From the NCBI RefSeq assembly GCF_000434895.1, contig NZ_FR892814.1, positions 1 through 64,000 of the forward strand: a stretch of 64,000 nucleotides of DNA, read 5' to 3'. Shown one piece after another: positions 17,961-26,446 of this stretch. This stretch comes from Phascolarctobacterium succinatutens CAG:287. GTDB taxonomy: Bacteria > Bacillota > Negativicutes > Acidaminococcales > Acidaminococcaceae. The notes under the pieces are model-generated. The model worked only from the letters and a program-made list of their open reading frames with translations, was not told where the DNA came from and made no database searches. Every line of letters starts with the position of its first letter. Position 1 is the first letter of the stretch. The translations under genes were made by a program, and so were the position numbers.

Positions 17961-18176
17961 ATGTATTGTGAAAAATATGTTGAAATGGGCAAAAAAATTC
18001 GTTATTACAGAATCATGCAGGAGCTGGGGCAGGGGATGCTCGCAGAGCAGATAGGCATTACTCCGCAGTATTTGAGCAAAATAGAGCACGGAAGCGCGCG
18101 CCCGAGTATGGACCTGGTATTCCGCATCGCCGATAAGCTGCAGGTGAAGGTGTCGCACCTGCTGGAGGCCTGCTGA
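17961..18176 (+). CDS. Small Xre-family DNA-binding protein
   Basis: A 71-residue protein that is essentially one helix-turn-helix domain: LAEQIGITPQYLSKIEHGSARPSMDLVFRIADKL. It is typical of autoregulated repressors. The start is supported by GAGGAG upstream. No toxin, phage or restriction gene sits beside it, so its target is unknown; the inverted repeats just upstream are candidates. The next gene begins 125 bp downstream with its own leader. Confidence 0.82.
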   Translation: MYCEKYVEMGKKIRYYRIMQELGQGMLAEQIGITPQYLSKIEHGSARPSMDLVFRIADKLQVKVSHLLEAC

Positions 18177-18212
18177 TACTTTAAGCCGGGCATGGATTTT
18201 TCCTCCTTTTTG

Positions 18213-18221
18213 TGGTACAAT
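18213..18221 (+). promoter_or_regulatory. Extended -10 promoter of the BASS transporter gene
   Basis: TGGTACAAT is an extended -10 element (TG-N-TACAAT). Transcription would start about 18228, right at the beginning of the structured leader. Confidence 0.55.
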
Positions 18222-18224
18222 ACC

Positions 18225-18301
18225 CATGTAATTGCTTCTGCTCGAGGCAATTAACAGCGTGACTGCCCCAGGGCAGCATACATGTAAGGAGGCAATTTAA
18301 T
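18225..18301 (+). promoter_or_regulatory. Riboswitch-like structured leader of the BASS transporter gene
   Basis: P1 CATGTA (18225-18230) pairs with TACATG (18279-18284). Inside it, P2 is AATTGCTT (18230-18237) with AGGCAATT (18245-18252), and P3 is CTGCC (18263-18267) with GGCAG (18272-18276). The same P2 strand extended by two bases (18230-18239) can instead pair with GGAGGCAATT (18288-18297), ten pairs with two G-U. That segment contains most of the ribosome site AAGGAGG (18286-18292). The two folds exclude each other, as expected for a translational switch. No known riboswitch class was recognised; the ligand is unknown. Confidence 0.55.
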
Positions 18302-19297
18302 ATGAACGAGCAAAACAGCGTTTTAAACATCATTGGCAAGGTAAGCGGATTGTTATCCAAGTACATCGCCGTCGTGATTTTAATCACCTCTGCGATTGCC
18401 TTTACGCATCCGCAGGAATTCATGTGGATTCCGCAGTATACCGCTCTCTTCCTGGGCACGGCAATGTTCGGCATGGGCCTGACCATCAAGCGCGAGGACT
18501 TCCAAATCGTCTTTTCACGACCTAAGGAGGTTATATCCGGCTGTATCCTGCAATACACCATCATGCCCCTGGCAGCCTATCTGTTGGCTGTAGTGATGAA
18601 TCTTGATACTGATATCGCTCTGGGCGTTATCCTCGTAGGCTGCTGCCCCGGCGGTACCGCCAGCAACGTTATTGCCTACATCGCTAAGGGTGACGTTCCC
18701 TTATCCGTTGGCATGACCATCACTTCGACTTTGATTGCACCGCTGGTAACACCTGTGCTGGTGTACCTGCTGGCAGGTTCCTGGGTTGAGGTAAGCTTTA
18801 TGGCTATGGTACTTTCCGTAGTGAAGATTGTACTGCTGCCTGTGCTTGCAGGTATCATCTTAAACAGCCTTTTCCACGAAACCATCGTCAAGCTGGGCGG
18901 TATTCTGCCGCTAGTTTCCGTTGTAGCGATTGTAACCATTATCGACGGTATCGTTGCTGTCAATGCCGCTAAGCTGATGAGCTGCGGTCTGATCGTTATG
19001 CTGGCTGTTGTCCTGCACAACGGCATCGGTATGGCACTGGGACTGGGCATGGCGCGTCTGATGAAGGTATCCTACGCTAAGGAAACCTCCATTGCTATCG
19101 AGGTTGCTATGCAAAACAGCGGTCTGGCGCTTGCTCTGGCGACCGCAAACTTCGCCGCAAATCCGCTGGCTACGCTTCCGGGCGCTATCTTCAGCGTATG
19201 GCACAATGTTTCCGGTTCTATTTTCGCCAGCTGCCGCATCAAAGAGGTAGAAGAAAAGCAAAAGCTGGAGCTGAAGGAGCACGCAATAGCAAAATAA
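18302..19297 (+). CDS. Bile acid:sodium symporter (BASS) family transporter
   Basis: A 331-residue inner-membrane protein with about ten hydrophobic segments. It has the family motifs FLGTAMFGMGLT near residues 50-61 and LVGCCPGGTASNVIAYIAKGD (about residue 117 onward), and EVAMQNSGLALALA in the second repeat. BASS proteins use the sodium gradient to take up organic acids such as bile acids, pantoate or keto acids. The substrate cannot be assigned here. AAGGAGG at 18286-18292 is 9 nt before ATG 18302. The gene is monocistronic and ends in a strong hairpin. Its leader looks switch-like, suggesting ligand-controlled translation. Confidence 0.9.
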   Translation: MNEQNSVLNIIGKVSGLLSKYIAVVILITSAIAFTHPQEFMWIPQYTALFLGTAMFGMGLTIKREDFQIVFSRPKEVISGCILQYTIMPLAAYLLAVVMNLDTDIALGVILVGCCPGGTASNVIAYIAKGDVPLSVGMTITSTLIAPLVTPVLVYLLAGSWVEVSFMAMVLSVVKIVLLPVLAGIILNSLFHETIVKLGGILPLVSVVAIVTIIDGIVAVNAAKLMSCGLIVMLAVVLHNGIGMALGLGMARLMKVSYAKETSIAIEVAMQNSGLALALATANFAANPLATLPGAIFSVWHNVSGSIFASCRIKEVEEKQKLELKEHAIAK

Positions 19298-19308
19298 GCA
19301 TAAACACT

Positions 19309-19345
19309 AAAGGCACTACTGTGAGCGCAGTAGTGCCTTAATTAT
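19309..19345. terminator. Terminator between the BASS and RHH genes
   Basis: AGGCACTACT (19311-19320) pairs with AGTAGTGCCT (19329-19338) over 10 bp. It lies between convergent genes and may serve both strands. Confidence 0.8.
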
Positions 19346-19376
19346 TTGTATAGCGTAGGGCAGGGGAGCCTACATA

Positions 19377-19640
19377 TTATTTTTTGCTTTTATTATCCAA
19401 ACCGAAGAGCATTTCCATAGGCTGCTCCGGCGCTTCCTTAACCGTTGCGCCTGTGCTGAAGCCTGGCATTTCCGCCTTGGTCAGCTCAATTTTGCCGTAT
19501 TGGCGCTCATAATCATCAATAACCCCTTTCAAAATCTGTTCGATTTCCTTATTTACTGAACGACCATTTATCTTTGCCAAATGCTTCATCTTATTCATAA
19601 TAATAGGATGAATGCGCAGTGTAAAGCGTGCTTCTTCCAT
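19377..19640 (-). CDS. Arc-type ribbon-helix-helix protein
   Basis: An 87-residue protein. The N-terminal 50 residues fit a ribbon-helix-helix DNA-binding fold (strand EEARFTLRIHP, helices IIMNKMKHLAKINGRSVNKEIEQILKGVI). The tail is Met/Pro-rich and charged. GGAGGGA lies 7-8 nt before the ATG. No toxin gene neighbours it, so it may be a stand-alone regulator. Confidence 0.75.
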   Translation of the reverse strand: MEEARFTLRIHPIIMNKMKHLAKINGRSVNKEIEQILKGVIDDYERQYGKIELTKAEMPGFSTGATVKEAPEQPMEMLFGLDNKSKK

Positions 19641-19772
19641 GAATACTCCCTCCAGATTCTGACTATTCTACTAATTATTATAGGCAAGAACAGCGCTTTT
19701 GGCAAGGAGATAATCTTTTTTAGCAACAGCTAACTGTTTTTACAAGAATTTCAGACAATAGATATGCAAATA

Positions 19773-19781
19773 TGCTATAAT
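19773..19781 (+). promoter_or_regulatory. Extended -10 promoter of the M16C protease gene
   Basis: TGCTATAAT, an extended -10 element with a perfect TATAAT (19776-19781), lies 33 bp before the start. No clear -35 box was found. Confidence 0.55.
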
Positions 19782-19813
19782 AAATACCATAGTGTAAATT
19801 TTAGGAGGCAACA

Positions 19814-22735
19814 ATGACTTTAGCAATAAATGCCGTATACCACGGCTTTAAGGTTTTACAAGCACAATTTGTAGATGAAATCAGCTCCCAAGCATATATC
19901 ATGGAGCATATCAAGAGCGGCGCACGCCTTTTGTGCCTTGCTAACGATGACGATAACAAGGTTTTTTCTATTTCCTTCAGAACTCCGCCTGCAGATGATA
20001 CAGGTGTGGCACATATTCTGGAGCATTCCTCTCTCTGCGGCTCCCGCAAATATCCCTTAAAGGAGCCTTTCGTGGATTTGGTCAAGGGCTCTCTGAACAC
20101 CTTTTTGAACGCAATGACCTTCCCGGATAAGACCATGTATCCCGTTGCCAGCCGCAACGATAAGGACTTCCATAACCTGATGGACGTATATCTGGACGCT
20201 GTGTTCTATCCGTCCTTCTACCAAAACAAATACACCCTGCGTCAGGAGGGCTGGCACTATAATCTGGACAGCCTCGACGGCGAGTTGAGCTACAACGGCG
20301 TTGTTTATAACGAAATGAAGGGTGTGTATTCTTCGCCAGACGCATATCTGGAAAACGAAGCAATGAAGGCTTTGTTCCACGACAACTGCTACCGTTTTGA
20401 ATCCGGCGGCTATCCGGACGCTATTCCGCAGCTGACTCAGGAAAAATTCGAGCAGTTCCACAAAACCTATTACAGCCCGGAAAACAGCTATATCTATTTA
20501 TACGGTGATATGGATATCGACGCTACCTTGGAATATCTCGACAGCGAATATCTGAGCAGCTTTGAAAAGACGGGCACTGTTGATTCCTCCATCGCAGAAC
20601 AGCAGCCCTTGCTGCGTACTGCGGATATCGAAGCCTTTTATCCGGTTGGGGCAGAGGAGGACTGCACTGCCAAAACATATCACGAGCTTTCTATCGTAAC
20701 AGGCAAGGCAACCGACCTGCAGACCAGCATGGCTCTGAGCCTGCTGAAAAGCACATTGCTGGACAGCGAATCCTCCGCACTGCGCCGTGCACTGATGGAT
20801 GCAGGTGTGGGCCAGATTATCAACGGCAGCTATACCTCCAGTATGTATCAGCCGGTATTTTCTATCCGTGCCAGCGGCAGTGAGAAGGAGCTACGAGATA
20901 AATTTATCAGCGTAATCTATAAAACACTGCAGGACATCACCATCAACGGTATTGATAAAAAGCTGTTGGAGGCTAACATCAACTCCATGGAATTCAAGCT
21001 GCGTGAGGCAGATTTCGGCGGCTATCCCAAGGGACTGATTCTGGGCATCGGCGTTATGGATAACTGGCTGTATGACGGCAATCCGATCGATGGCCTCTGT
21101 TACAACAAATATATCGCAGCACTGCGCGAGGGCCTGAAAACCAATTATTACGAAAGCATTATCGAAAACTATCTGCTGGATAACACTCATAAGGTGCTGG
21201 TAACCCTGCTGCCGCAGCCCGGCAAGGAGGAGGCAGACCAGGAGGCCGCTGCTGCCAAAATGAGCGCTATCAAAGCACAGATGAGCCAGGAGGAGCTGCA
21301 GCAGCATATCGACGAATGCGCCGAGCTGCACCGTCTGCAGGCTACTCCCGACAGTGAGGAAGCACGCGCAACCATCCCTGTACTGAAGCGCAGCGACATC
21401 AGGCAGGAGGTAGAGAAGATTGAAACGCAGGAGGAAGAGCTGGGCGCAAGCCATTTGCTGTATCTTCCGCGCAACACCAATAAAATCGCTTATACCAGCT
21501 TCTATTTTGATATTACCGATATGGAAGCCGAAAAGCTGCCTCTGTGCTATCTGCTCACAGATATCATGGGCAAGTTCAACACCGAGCGCTACAGCTATCA
21601 GGAGCTGGCAACCAACGCCATCATGTATACCGGTGGTATTGCGTTCGCTGTACGCGCCTTCACCGAAGCAGAATCTACGGATGATTATAAAATTTACTTC
21701 TCCACCAAAGGCAAATGCCTCACCGATAACCTGCCGAAAATGCTGGATATCCTGCAGGCCATTGCTTTGGAAAGCAAGCTGGACGATCTGGAGCGCTTCC
21801 GCGAGCTGGTATCCGAGCTGAAAACCGATTGGGATGACAATTTCTTCAACCGCGGTCAGACCGTTGCTATCACCAGACTGTTCTCCTATTGCTCTGCCGG
21901 CGCACGCGTCAACGAGCAGGATGAATTCAGCTATTACCAGTTCCTCAAAAAGCTGACCGATAACTTCGACGAGCTGGCACCGCAGGTACTGGAGCAGTTG
22001 CGCCTGTTAATCAAACGCTTCTTCCAGAAGAACCGTTTCCTGCTCAGCTATAGCTGTGACGTAAAAGAGCAGGCAACAGTAAGACAACAGTGCCTTGATT
22101 TCATCAGCAAGCTGTCTGAGGCAGAAGCAGGGGAGAAGGCTGAGGTTCTGCCCGTAGGCACCGTTAACGAGGCTATTGCTACCGCAGGTAAGGTACAATA
22201 CGTTGCTGCAGGCGGCAACTTTGCTAAGCACGGTCACAAATACGTGGGCGCGATGGCTGTACTGGAAACCATTCTGAGCTACGAATACCTGTGGACCAAA
22301 ATCCGTATTCAGGGCGGCGCTTACGGTGTTACCGCACGCTTTGAGCTGAACGGCGTAGGCGTGTTTGCATCCTACCGCGACCCGCAGCTGCCGAAAACTC
22401 TGGAGGCTTACCAAGGTTTGGCAGAATGGCTGAGAAACGAAGAATTCCCCGAACGCGAGCTGAACAAGTACGTTATCGGTACCATCAGCACGATGGATAA
22501 GCCCCTAACCAACAGCATGCGTCTTGACAAGGCAACCGCGCAATATCTGAAGCACGTTCCCGTTGAGCTGCGCCAGCGCATCCGCAACGAAATCCTCAAT
22601 GTAAGCAATAAAGACCTGCAAGCACTGGCTAAGGTAGTAGAGGACATGCTCAGCGACGGCCTGATCTGCGTAGTCGGCGGCAAGCAGCCTATCGAAGCCA
22701 ATAAATCTTTGTTCAACAATATCATCAATGCGTAA
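19814..22735 (+). CDS. M16C-family zinc metalloprotease (presequence protease-like)
   Basis: A 973-residue clam-shell peptidase expected to degrade short peptides in the cytoplasm. The inverted zinc motif HILEH is at residues 67-71 in GVAHILEHSSLCGS, and a downstream acidic helix VVYNEMKGVYSSP supplies the third zinc ligand. A C-terminal half-domain contains the substrate-binding segment IQGGAYGVTARF. The length matches the PreP/CYM1-type M16C enzymes rather than the smaller two-chain M16B. The start is set by AGGAGG just upstream. It has no signal peptide. It is monocistronic, with a bidirectional terminator after it. Confidence 0.92.
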   Translation: MTLAINAVYHGFKVLQAQFVDEISSQAYIMEHIKSGARLLCLANDDDNKVFSISFRTPPADDTGVAHILEHSSLCGSRKYPLKEPFVDLVKGSLNTFLNAMTFPDKTMYPVASRNDKDFHNLMDVYLDAVFYPSFYQNKYTLRQEGWHYNLDSLDGELSYNGVVYNEMKGVYSSPDAYLENEAMKALFHDNCYRFESGGYPDAIPQLTQEKFEQFHKTYYSPENSYIYLYGDMDIDATLEYLDSEYLSSFEKTGTVDSSIAEQQPLLRTADIEAFYPVGAEEDCTAKTYHELSIVTGKATDLQTSMALSLLKSTLLDSESSALRRALMDAGVGQIINGSYTSSMYQPVFSIRASGSEKELRDKFISVIYKTLQDITINGIDKKLLEANINSMEFKLREADFGGYPKGLILGIGVMDNWLYDGNPIDGLCYNKYIAALREGLKTNYYESIIENYLLDNTHKVLVTLLPQPGKEEADQEAAAAKMSAIKAQMSQEELQQHIDECAELHRLQATPDSEEARATIPVLKRSDIRQEVEKIETQEEELGASHLLYLPRNTNKIAYTSFYFDITDMEAEKLPLCYLLTDIMGKFNTERYSYQELATNAIMYTGGIAFAVRAFTEAESTDDYKIYFSTKGKCLTDNLPKMLDILQAIALESKLDDLERFRELVSELKTDWDDNFFNRGQTVAITRLFSYCSAGARVNEQDEFSYYQFLKKLTDNFDELAPQVLEQLRLLIKRFFQKNRFLLSYSCDVKEQATVRQQCLDFISKLSEAEAGEKAEVLPVGTVNEAIATAGKVQYVAAGGNFAKHGHKYVGAMAVLETILSYEYLWTKIRIQGGAYGVTARFELNGVGVFASYRDPQLPKTLEAYQGLAEWLRNEEFPERELNKYVIGTISTMDKPLTNSMRLDKATAQYLKHVPVELRQRIRNEILNVSNKDLQALAKVVEDMLSDGLICVVGGKQPIEANKSLFNNIINA

Positions 22736-22770
22736 ATCTGTACGCTAGTAAATTTACGCTAAGGTTAATA

Positions 22771-22805
22771 AAAACCCGTGACGTCCGAAGGGAATCACGG
22801 GTTTT
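22771..22805. terminator. Bidirectional terminator
   Basis: AAAACCCGTGA (22771-22781) pairs with TCACGGGTTTT (22795-22805) between convergent genes. Confidence 0.85.
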
Positions 22806-22829
22806 GTTATACGGAAAAACAATATTTAC

Positions 22830-23765
22830 TTAGTCCAGCTCGCCGTTCTGCGCCTGTTTTACCAGCTCCTGATAAGCGTTATAAACGCCGTTGTTGAAGC
22901 AGGTAAGCACAACGCTCATGCCATAGTCGACATTGGCATTAATCCATTCGGTGCAGGTCAAAAGAGCGATACGGGCAGCCTCGTCCACAGGATAAGCATA
23001 AGCACCGGTAGAAATCGCCGGGAAAGCAATGCTGTGCAGATGATGCTTGCGCGCCAGGTCCAGGCTGTTCTTGTAGCAGTCGGCCAGCTCCAGTCTTTGT
23101 TCAACCTTACCGTTGTAAATAGGGCCTACGGTATGAATAATATAGCTTGCAGGCAGGTCATAGCCATAGGTAATCTTGGCAGCACCGGTTGTGCAGCCGC
23201 CTAAGGTTTTGCATTCCTCCAGAAGCTGCGGTCCTGCAGCGCGGTGGATAGCACCATCAACGCCACCGCCGCCTAAAAGCGTGCTGTTGGCAGCATTGAC
23301 AATTGCGTCGCAGTCCAGCGTAGTAATATCACCGCGCCAAACGGAAATAGCGTTCTGCTGCTTGTTCTTCTTGGCATCAGCCAACAGCTCCTTAATCATC
23401 CGGTTTTGAATATTGAAGGGAGCAGGGGAAGCAGGATTAAAGATAATACCCGCAATGCCGTCCATTTGCAGGATAGCTTCAAAGTAGTTGACTAAAGGAC
23501 GGCTGATAACATTGCAGGGCTTGCCATGCTCATAGGATTCCTTACTGCTGAAGGCAGTCATGTATTCCAGGCCGCTTTCGGTAGTCTGCGTCTGCAGCAG
23601 CAGTTGGCCCTCCAGCGCATCGGCAGCAGTAGGAATGAGCACCTCGGCACCTTCCTGCAGCATTACGCTGACTGCATGCAACAGCTTCACCAGATTTGCC
23701 TCGCTCTGCTCCGCAGCAAAGAATTGCTGGGCGTTCATGATAATATCAGTAGATGGATGTAACAT
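22830..23765 (-). CDS. SseB-like / macro domain fusion protein
   Basis: A 311-residue two-domain protein. Residues about 8-125 resemble the SseB N-terminal domain (LVKLLHAVSVMLQEGAEVLIP, then GIAGIIFNP). Residues about 140-311 are a macro domain that should bind or hydrolyse ADP-ribose derivatives: GDITTLDCDAIVNAAN, GGGGVDGAIHRAAG (165-178) and FPAISTGAYAYP. The closest characterised activity is O-acetyl-ADP-ribose or mono-ADP-ribosyl removal. Start MLHPSTD is preferred because AAGGAG (23775-23780) is 9 nt away; the ATG at 23774 abuts the ribosome site. It is monocistronic, with terminators on both sides. The role of the SseB part is unknown. Confidence 0.85.
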   Translation of the reverse strand: MLHPSTDIIMNAQQFFAAEQSEANLVKLLHAVSVMLQEGAEVLIPTAADALEGQLLLQTQTTESGLEYMTAFSSKESYEHGKPCNVISRPLVNYFEAILQMDGIAGIIFNPASPAPFNIQNRMIKELLADAKKNKQQNAISVWRGDITTLDCDAIVNAANSTLLGGGGVDGAIHRAAGPQLLEECKTLGGCTTGAAKITYGYDLPASYIIHTVGPIYNGKVEQRLELADCYKNSLDLARKHHLHSIAFPAISTGAYAYPVDEAARIALLTCTEWINANVDYGMSVVLTCFNNGVYNAYQELVKQAQNGELD

Positions 23766-23821
23766 ATGCGTCATCTCCTTGTAAAAATCGTTTACACACA
23801 TTCATAACTATAATATATAAC

Positions 23822-23853
23822 AAAAAAACAGCTCTGTAAAGAGCTGTTTTTTG
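23822..23853. terminator. Bidirectional terminator after lexA
   Basis: AAAAAACAGCTCT pairs with AGAGCTGTTTTTT around a GTAA loop. Both strands carry a T run after the stem. It lies downstream of lexA on the minus strand. Confidence 0.85.
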
Positions 23854-23903
23854 TATTTGACGCTAAAGTGACATCATTTTACATGCATTTTACAGTCAGG
23901 TTA

Positions 23904-24569
23904 TTAGAGCATACGGAATACAGAAATAACCTTACCAAGCACCTTAATGTTGTCAGAACCTACAATAGGCTCGTACTTATCGTTTTCCGGCTGCAGGCGC
24001 ACACTGCGCAGCTCGCGGAAGTAGCGCTTAACGGTAGTTTCCTCGCCGTCAATCAGGGCAACAACAATATCGCCGTTATTAGCAAAATTCTGCTTACGTG
24101 CAATAATGTAGTCATGATCCAGAATACCTGCGTTAATCATGCTGTCACCGCATACGGAAAGCATGAAAACATCATCGTCGCAGCCAATCAGGTCACGAGG
24201 AATAGGATAGGTCTCTTCGATGTTCTCGACAGCAAGAATAGGAACACCTGCAGTAACCTTGCCAACCAGCGGTACCGGAACAAGGAGCTTGTTTCTCCAG
24301 GCATCGCTTTCGCTCATCAGCTCCAGAGCACGCGGCTTAGCAGCATCACGCTGAATGAAGCCATACTCTTGCAGCTTCTTCAGATGATTATGCACGCTGG
24401 CACTGGAGGATAAACCTACTGCTGCACCAATTTCGCGTACAGCAGGCGGATAACCCTTATGATTAATAAAGGTACGGACAAATTTTAAAATATTACGTTG
24501 GCGTTCAGACAACATTTCTTCAGTATAGTTGCCATCAAAGTCTGGCGGGAGCGCTTTTCTTCTTCCCAT
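23904..24569 (-). CDS. lexA: SOS repressor LexA
   Basis: Represses DNA-damage genes and cleaves itself when RecA is activated. The 221-residue protein has an N-terminal winged helix (about 17-80: LSERQRNILKFVRTFI, YPPAVREIGAAVGLSSSASVHNHL). The S24-type protease domain follows, with the Ala107-Gly108 cleavage bond in KVTAGVP, Ser143 in CGDSMINAGI and Lys181 in ETTVKRYF. Start MGRRKAL is chosen because GGAGGG (24576-24581) is 6 nt upstream. A strong promoter precedes it. The usual Firmicutes operator (CGAAC-N4-GTTCG) was not recognised nearby. Confidence 0.96.
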   Translation of the reverse strand: MGRRKALPPDFDGNYTEEMLSERQRNILKFVRTFINHKGYPPAVREIGAAVGLSSSASVHNHLKKLQEYGFIQRDAAKPRALELMSESDAWRNKLLVPVPLVGKVTAGVPILAVENIEETYPIPRDLIGCDDDVFMLSVCGDSMINAGILDHDYIIARKQNFANNGDIVVALIDGEETTVKRYFRELRSVRLQPENDKYEPIVGSDNIKVLGKVISVFRML

Positions 24570-24611
24570 TTTAGACCCTCCAATCATTTGTTTATAGATT
24601 ACCTTATACAA

Positions 24612-24640
24612 ATTATAGCAGATAAAAGTAATTTCGTCAA
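24612..24640 (-). promoter_or_regulatory. lexA promoter
   Basis: On the minus strand, TTGACG (complement of 24635-24640) and TATAAT (complement of 24612-24617) are 17 bp apart. The remaining ~270 bp up to the next gene (24641-24908) show no coding frame or clear element. Confidence 0.8.
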
Positions 24641-24908
24641 ACAGCAGTGCGCACGGTGGCTAATTTAACATAAAAATGCTACAAGCTTCTCAAAACATCC
24701 GGGGGAGGAGCAAAAAGCAAAGAATTCTCATTATCTGACGCTTTTTTCAGCATTTTCCTCAGTTGGGAAATAAGCATGTCTATAATACGGCCTTTTTACC
24801 GCAAAGACTGCAAAATAATATTTTACGTCCGATAATGTATATTATGTTAAATTTTCCTTTTCTCAGACGTGAGATTTTTATGCACTGTAACTCATTGCAC
24901 CCGTGTAA

Positions 24909-26411
24909 TTAAAAGTGCCATTCGTTTAGTTGCTGTTCAAGGCTTTTTTCCGTTTCAACGTCGGTTTTTTTGATAAAAAGCATCGCAGTAGCGGCTTTTT
25001 GGTTGCAGCTTAGTAAAATTTTGTTGTTATAAGCAAAATCCTTCAGCAATTGGGTATCAGCATTGATGCTAATAAGAGCTTTTTCCTTTGTGAAGTCAAA
25101 ATTTGTCTTATAATCCTTCAAAGCAAAGTAATCATTGCCAAAGCCCTTCAGTCGCTGCAGACCATCATTAATAAAGCTTTCCACAGCAAGCTTGTTGGCA
25201 ACAGGCGTTGCTAAAAGCTCTTTAGCATCAGCGTCATTAATATTATCTACGCTGACGGTAACAAGCAGATGATTCCAATGCTCCAGAACATTGCGCATGC
25301 CGCTGGTGTAAAGCTCCGTAACCTTCTTCTGGTATTCAGGATCAGACGCCGGAATAGCAAATACAGAATAGATATTGTCATAATCTGTATTTGCGGCAAC
25401 CTCCTGCATTTGCTTCATAGAAGAAGCCATAGTCAGATAAAAGGTGCCTTTATTCTTATATCGCATGTTCAGCTGACCACAGAACCAGTCATCCGGCAGC
25501 TGCACACTTTTGCCGACTGCAGTATCAGTAAAGCTGATGGCCTTCGGTGTGCTTGTCGGAGCAAAAGCCTTAAAGCCCTTCAGCAGATCAGTGTGTGCTT
25601 TATCAAAGCGCTGCATTGTTTCTGCGGGAATGTCGCGCAAAGCAACATTTTCTACCTGCATAGCCTTTTCTACTGCTTCCTTTATAGAAGCTGCGTCCTG
25701 AGGCTTTGTTTTTGCTGCTTTATCCTCACTGCCTGCTTCGTCAGTATCGATATCTTCAATATCATCGATATCAACATCTGTATCAGCGTCAGCAGCCTTT
25801 TCGTCCTTCTTCGGAGCGTATACATCCTGATCACTGTTCACCGTCGACAGCAGATAAAGTCTGTCATTGGCAGAAACCATGCTGGTATCAATTTTAAACA
25901 GTACATCAGATTGCTTATAGATATAAGAAATGGTAATTGCCTTTTTACCAGCAATCTTGCCTACCTTGATTACAGGAGTAAGCTGGTCCAGCTTCTCCTT
26001 GAGCACCTTGCTTTGGATAGTTACATTACCATTGCTGTCGTGCTCTGCATATTTTTCAAGCTCCAGTAACGGCGCAGGCACGGTTTTCGGATTAAGCTGG
26101 GAGCGCTCCAAAAGCGCCAGCTTCTCATATTCCGCATCAAAATAAGCAGTAGAGAATTTTTCGCCTAAAATCTGCTCCATATCCTCTGCTGTATAATAGT
26201 TAACAATATTAACTGCGGTATTTTTTAAATCCTCTTCGTTCTGATAAGCCTTTTTGCTGCTAATATTGGTATACGCATAAACCTTCTTCGCTTCCAGCTT
26301 ATAGTAAGGCTGTCCGTCCTTAACGCTGTAGCCTGCGTAGCTGTTTTCGTAGGCTGAAGCATGCGCAGCACACAAAACAAGCGCTGCCGCCAAGGCTGTA
26401 ATTTTTTTCAT
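24909..26411 (-). CDS. Secreted protein of unknown function with acidic linker
   Basis: Not recognised. The 500-residue protein has a clear Sec signal peptide (KKITALAAALVLCAAHASA, then YENSY), so it should be periplasmic or exported. An N-terminal domain (about 25-200) and a C-terminal domain (about 250-500) are joined by an Asp/Glu-rich linker of ~40 residues (DADTDVDIDDIEDIDTDEAG and following). There is no lipobox, no transmembrane helix beyond the signal, and two cysteines in the mature part. AAGGATGGTGA precedes the start. It lies 35 bp downstream of pduL on the same strand and may be cotranscribed. No catalytic motif stands out. Confidence 0.8.
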   Translation of the reverse strand: MKKITALAAALVLCAAHASAYENSYAGYSVKDGQPYYKLEAKKVYAYTNISSKKAYQNEEDLKNTAVNIVNYYTAEDMEQILGEKFSTAYFDAEYEKLALLERSQLNPKTVPAPLLELEKYAEHDSNGNVTIQSKVLKEKLDQLTPVIKVGKIAGKKAITISYIYKQSDVLFKIDTSMVSANDRLYLLSTVNSDQDVYAPKKDEKAADADTDVDIDDIEDIDTDEAGSEDKAAKTKPQDAASIKEAVEKAMQVENVALRDIPAETMQRFDKAHTDLLKGFKAFAPTSTPKAISFTDTAVGKSVQLPDDWFCGQLNMRYKNKGTFYLTMASSMKQMQEVAANTDYDNIYSVFAIPASDPEYQKKVTELYTSGMRNVLEHWNHLLVTVSVDNINDADAKELLATPVANKLAVESFINDGLQRLKGFGNDYFALKDYKTNFDFTKEKALISINADTQLLKDFAYNNKILLSCNQKAATAMLFIKKTDVETEKSLEQQLNEWHF

Positions 26412-26446
26412 ATACTCACCATCCTTTTGTTGGAAAAACAGTGAAA

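Noticed and set aside
24570..24908. Search for a LexA operator at lexA
   Set aside because: No CGAAC-N4-GTTCG-like palindrome was seen around the lexA promoter. This lineage may use a different box.
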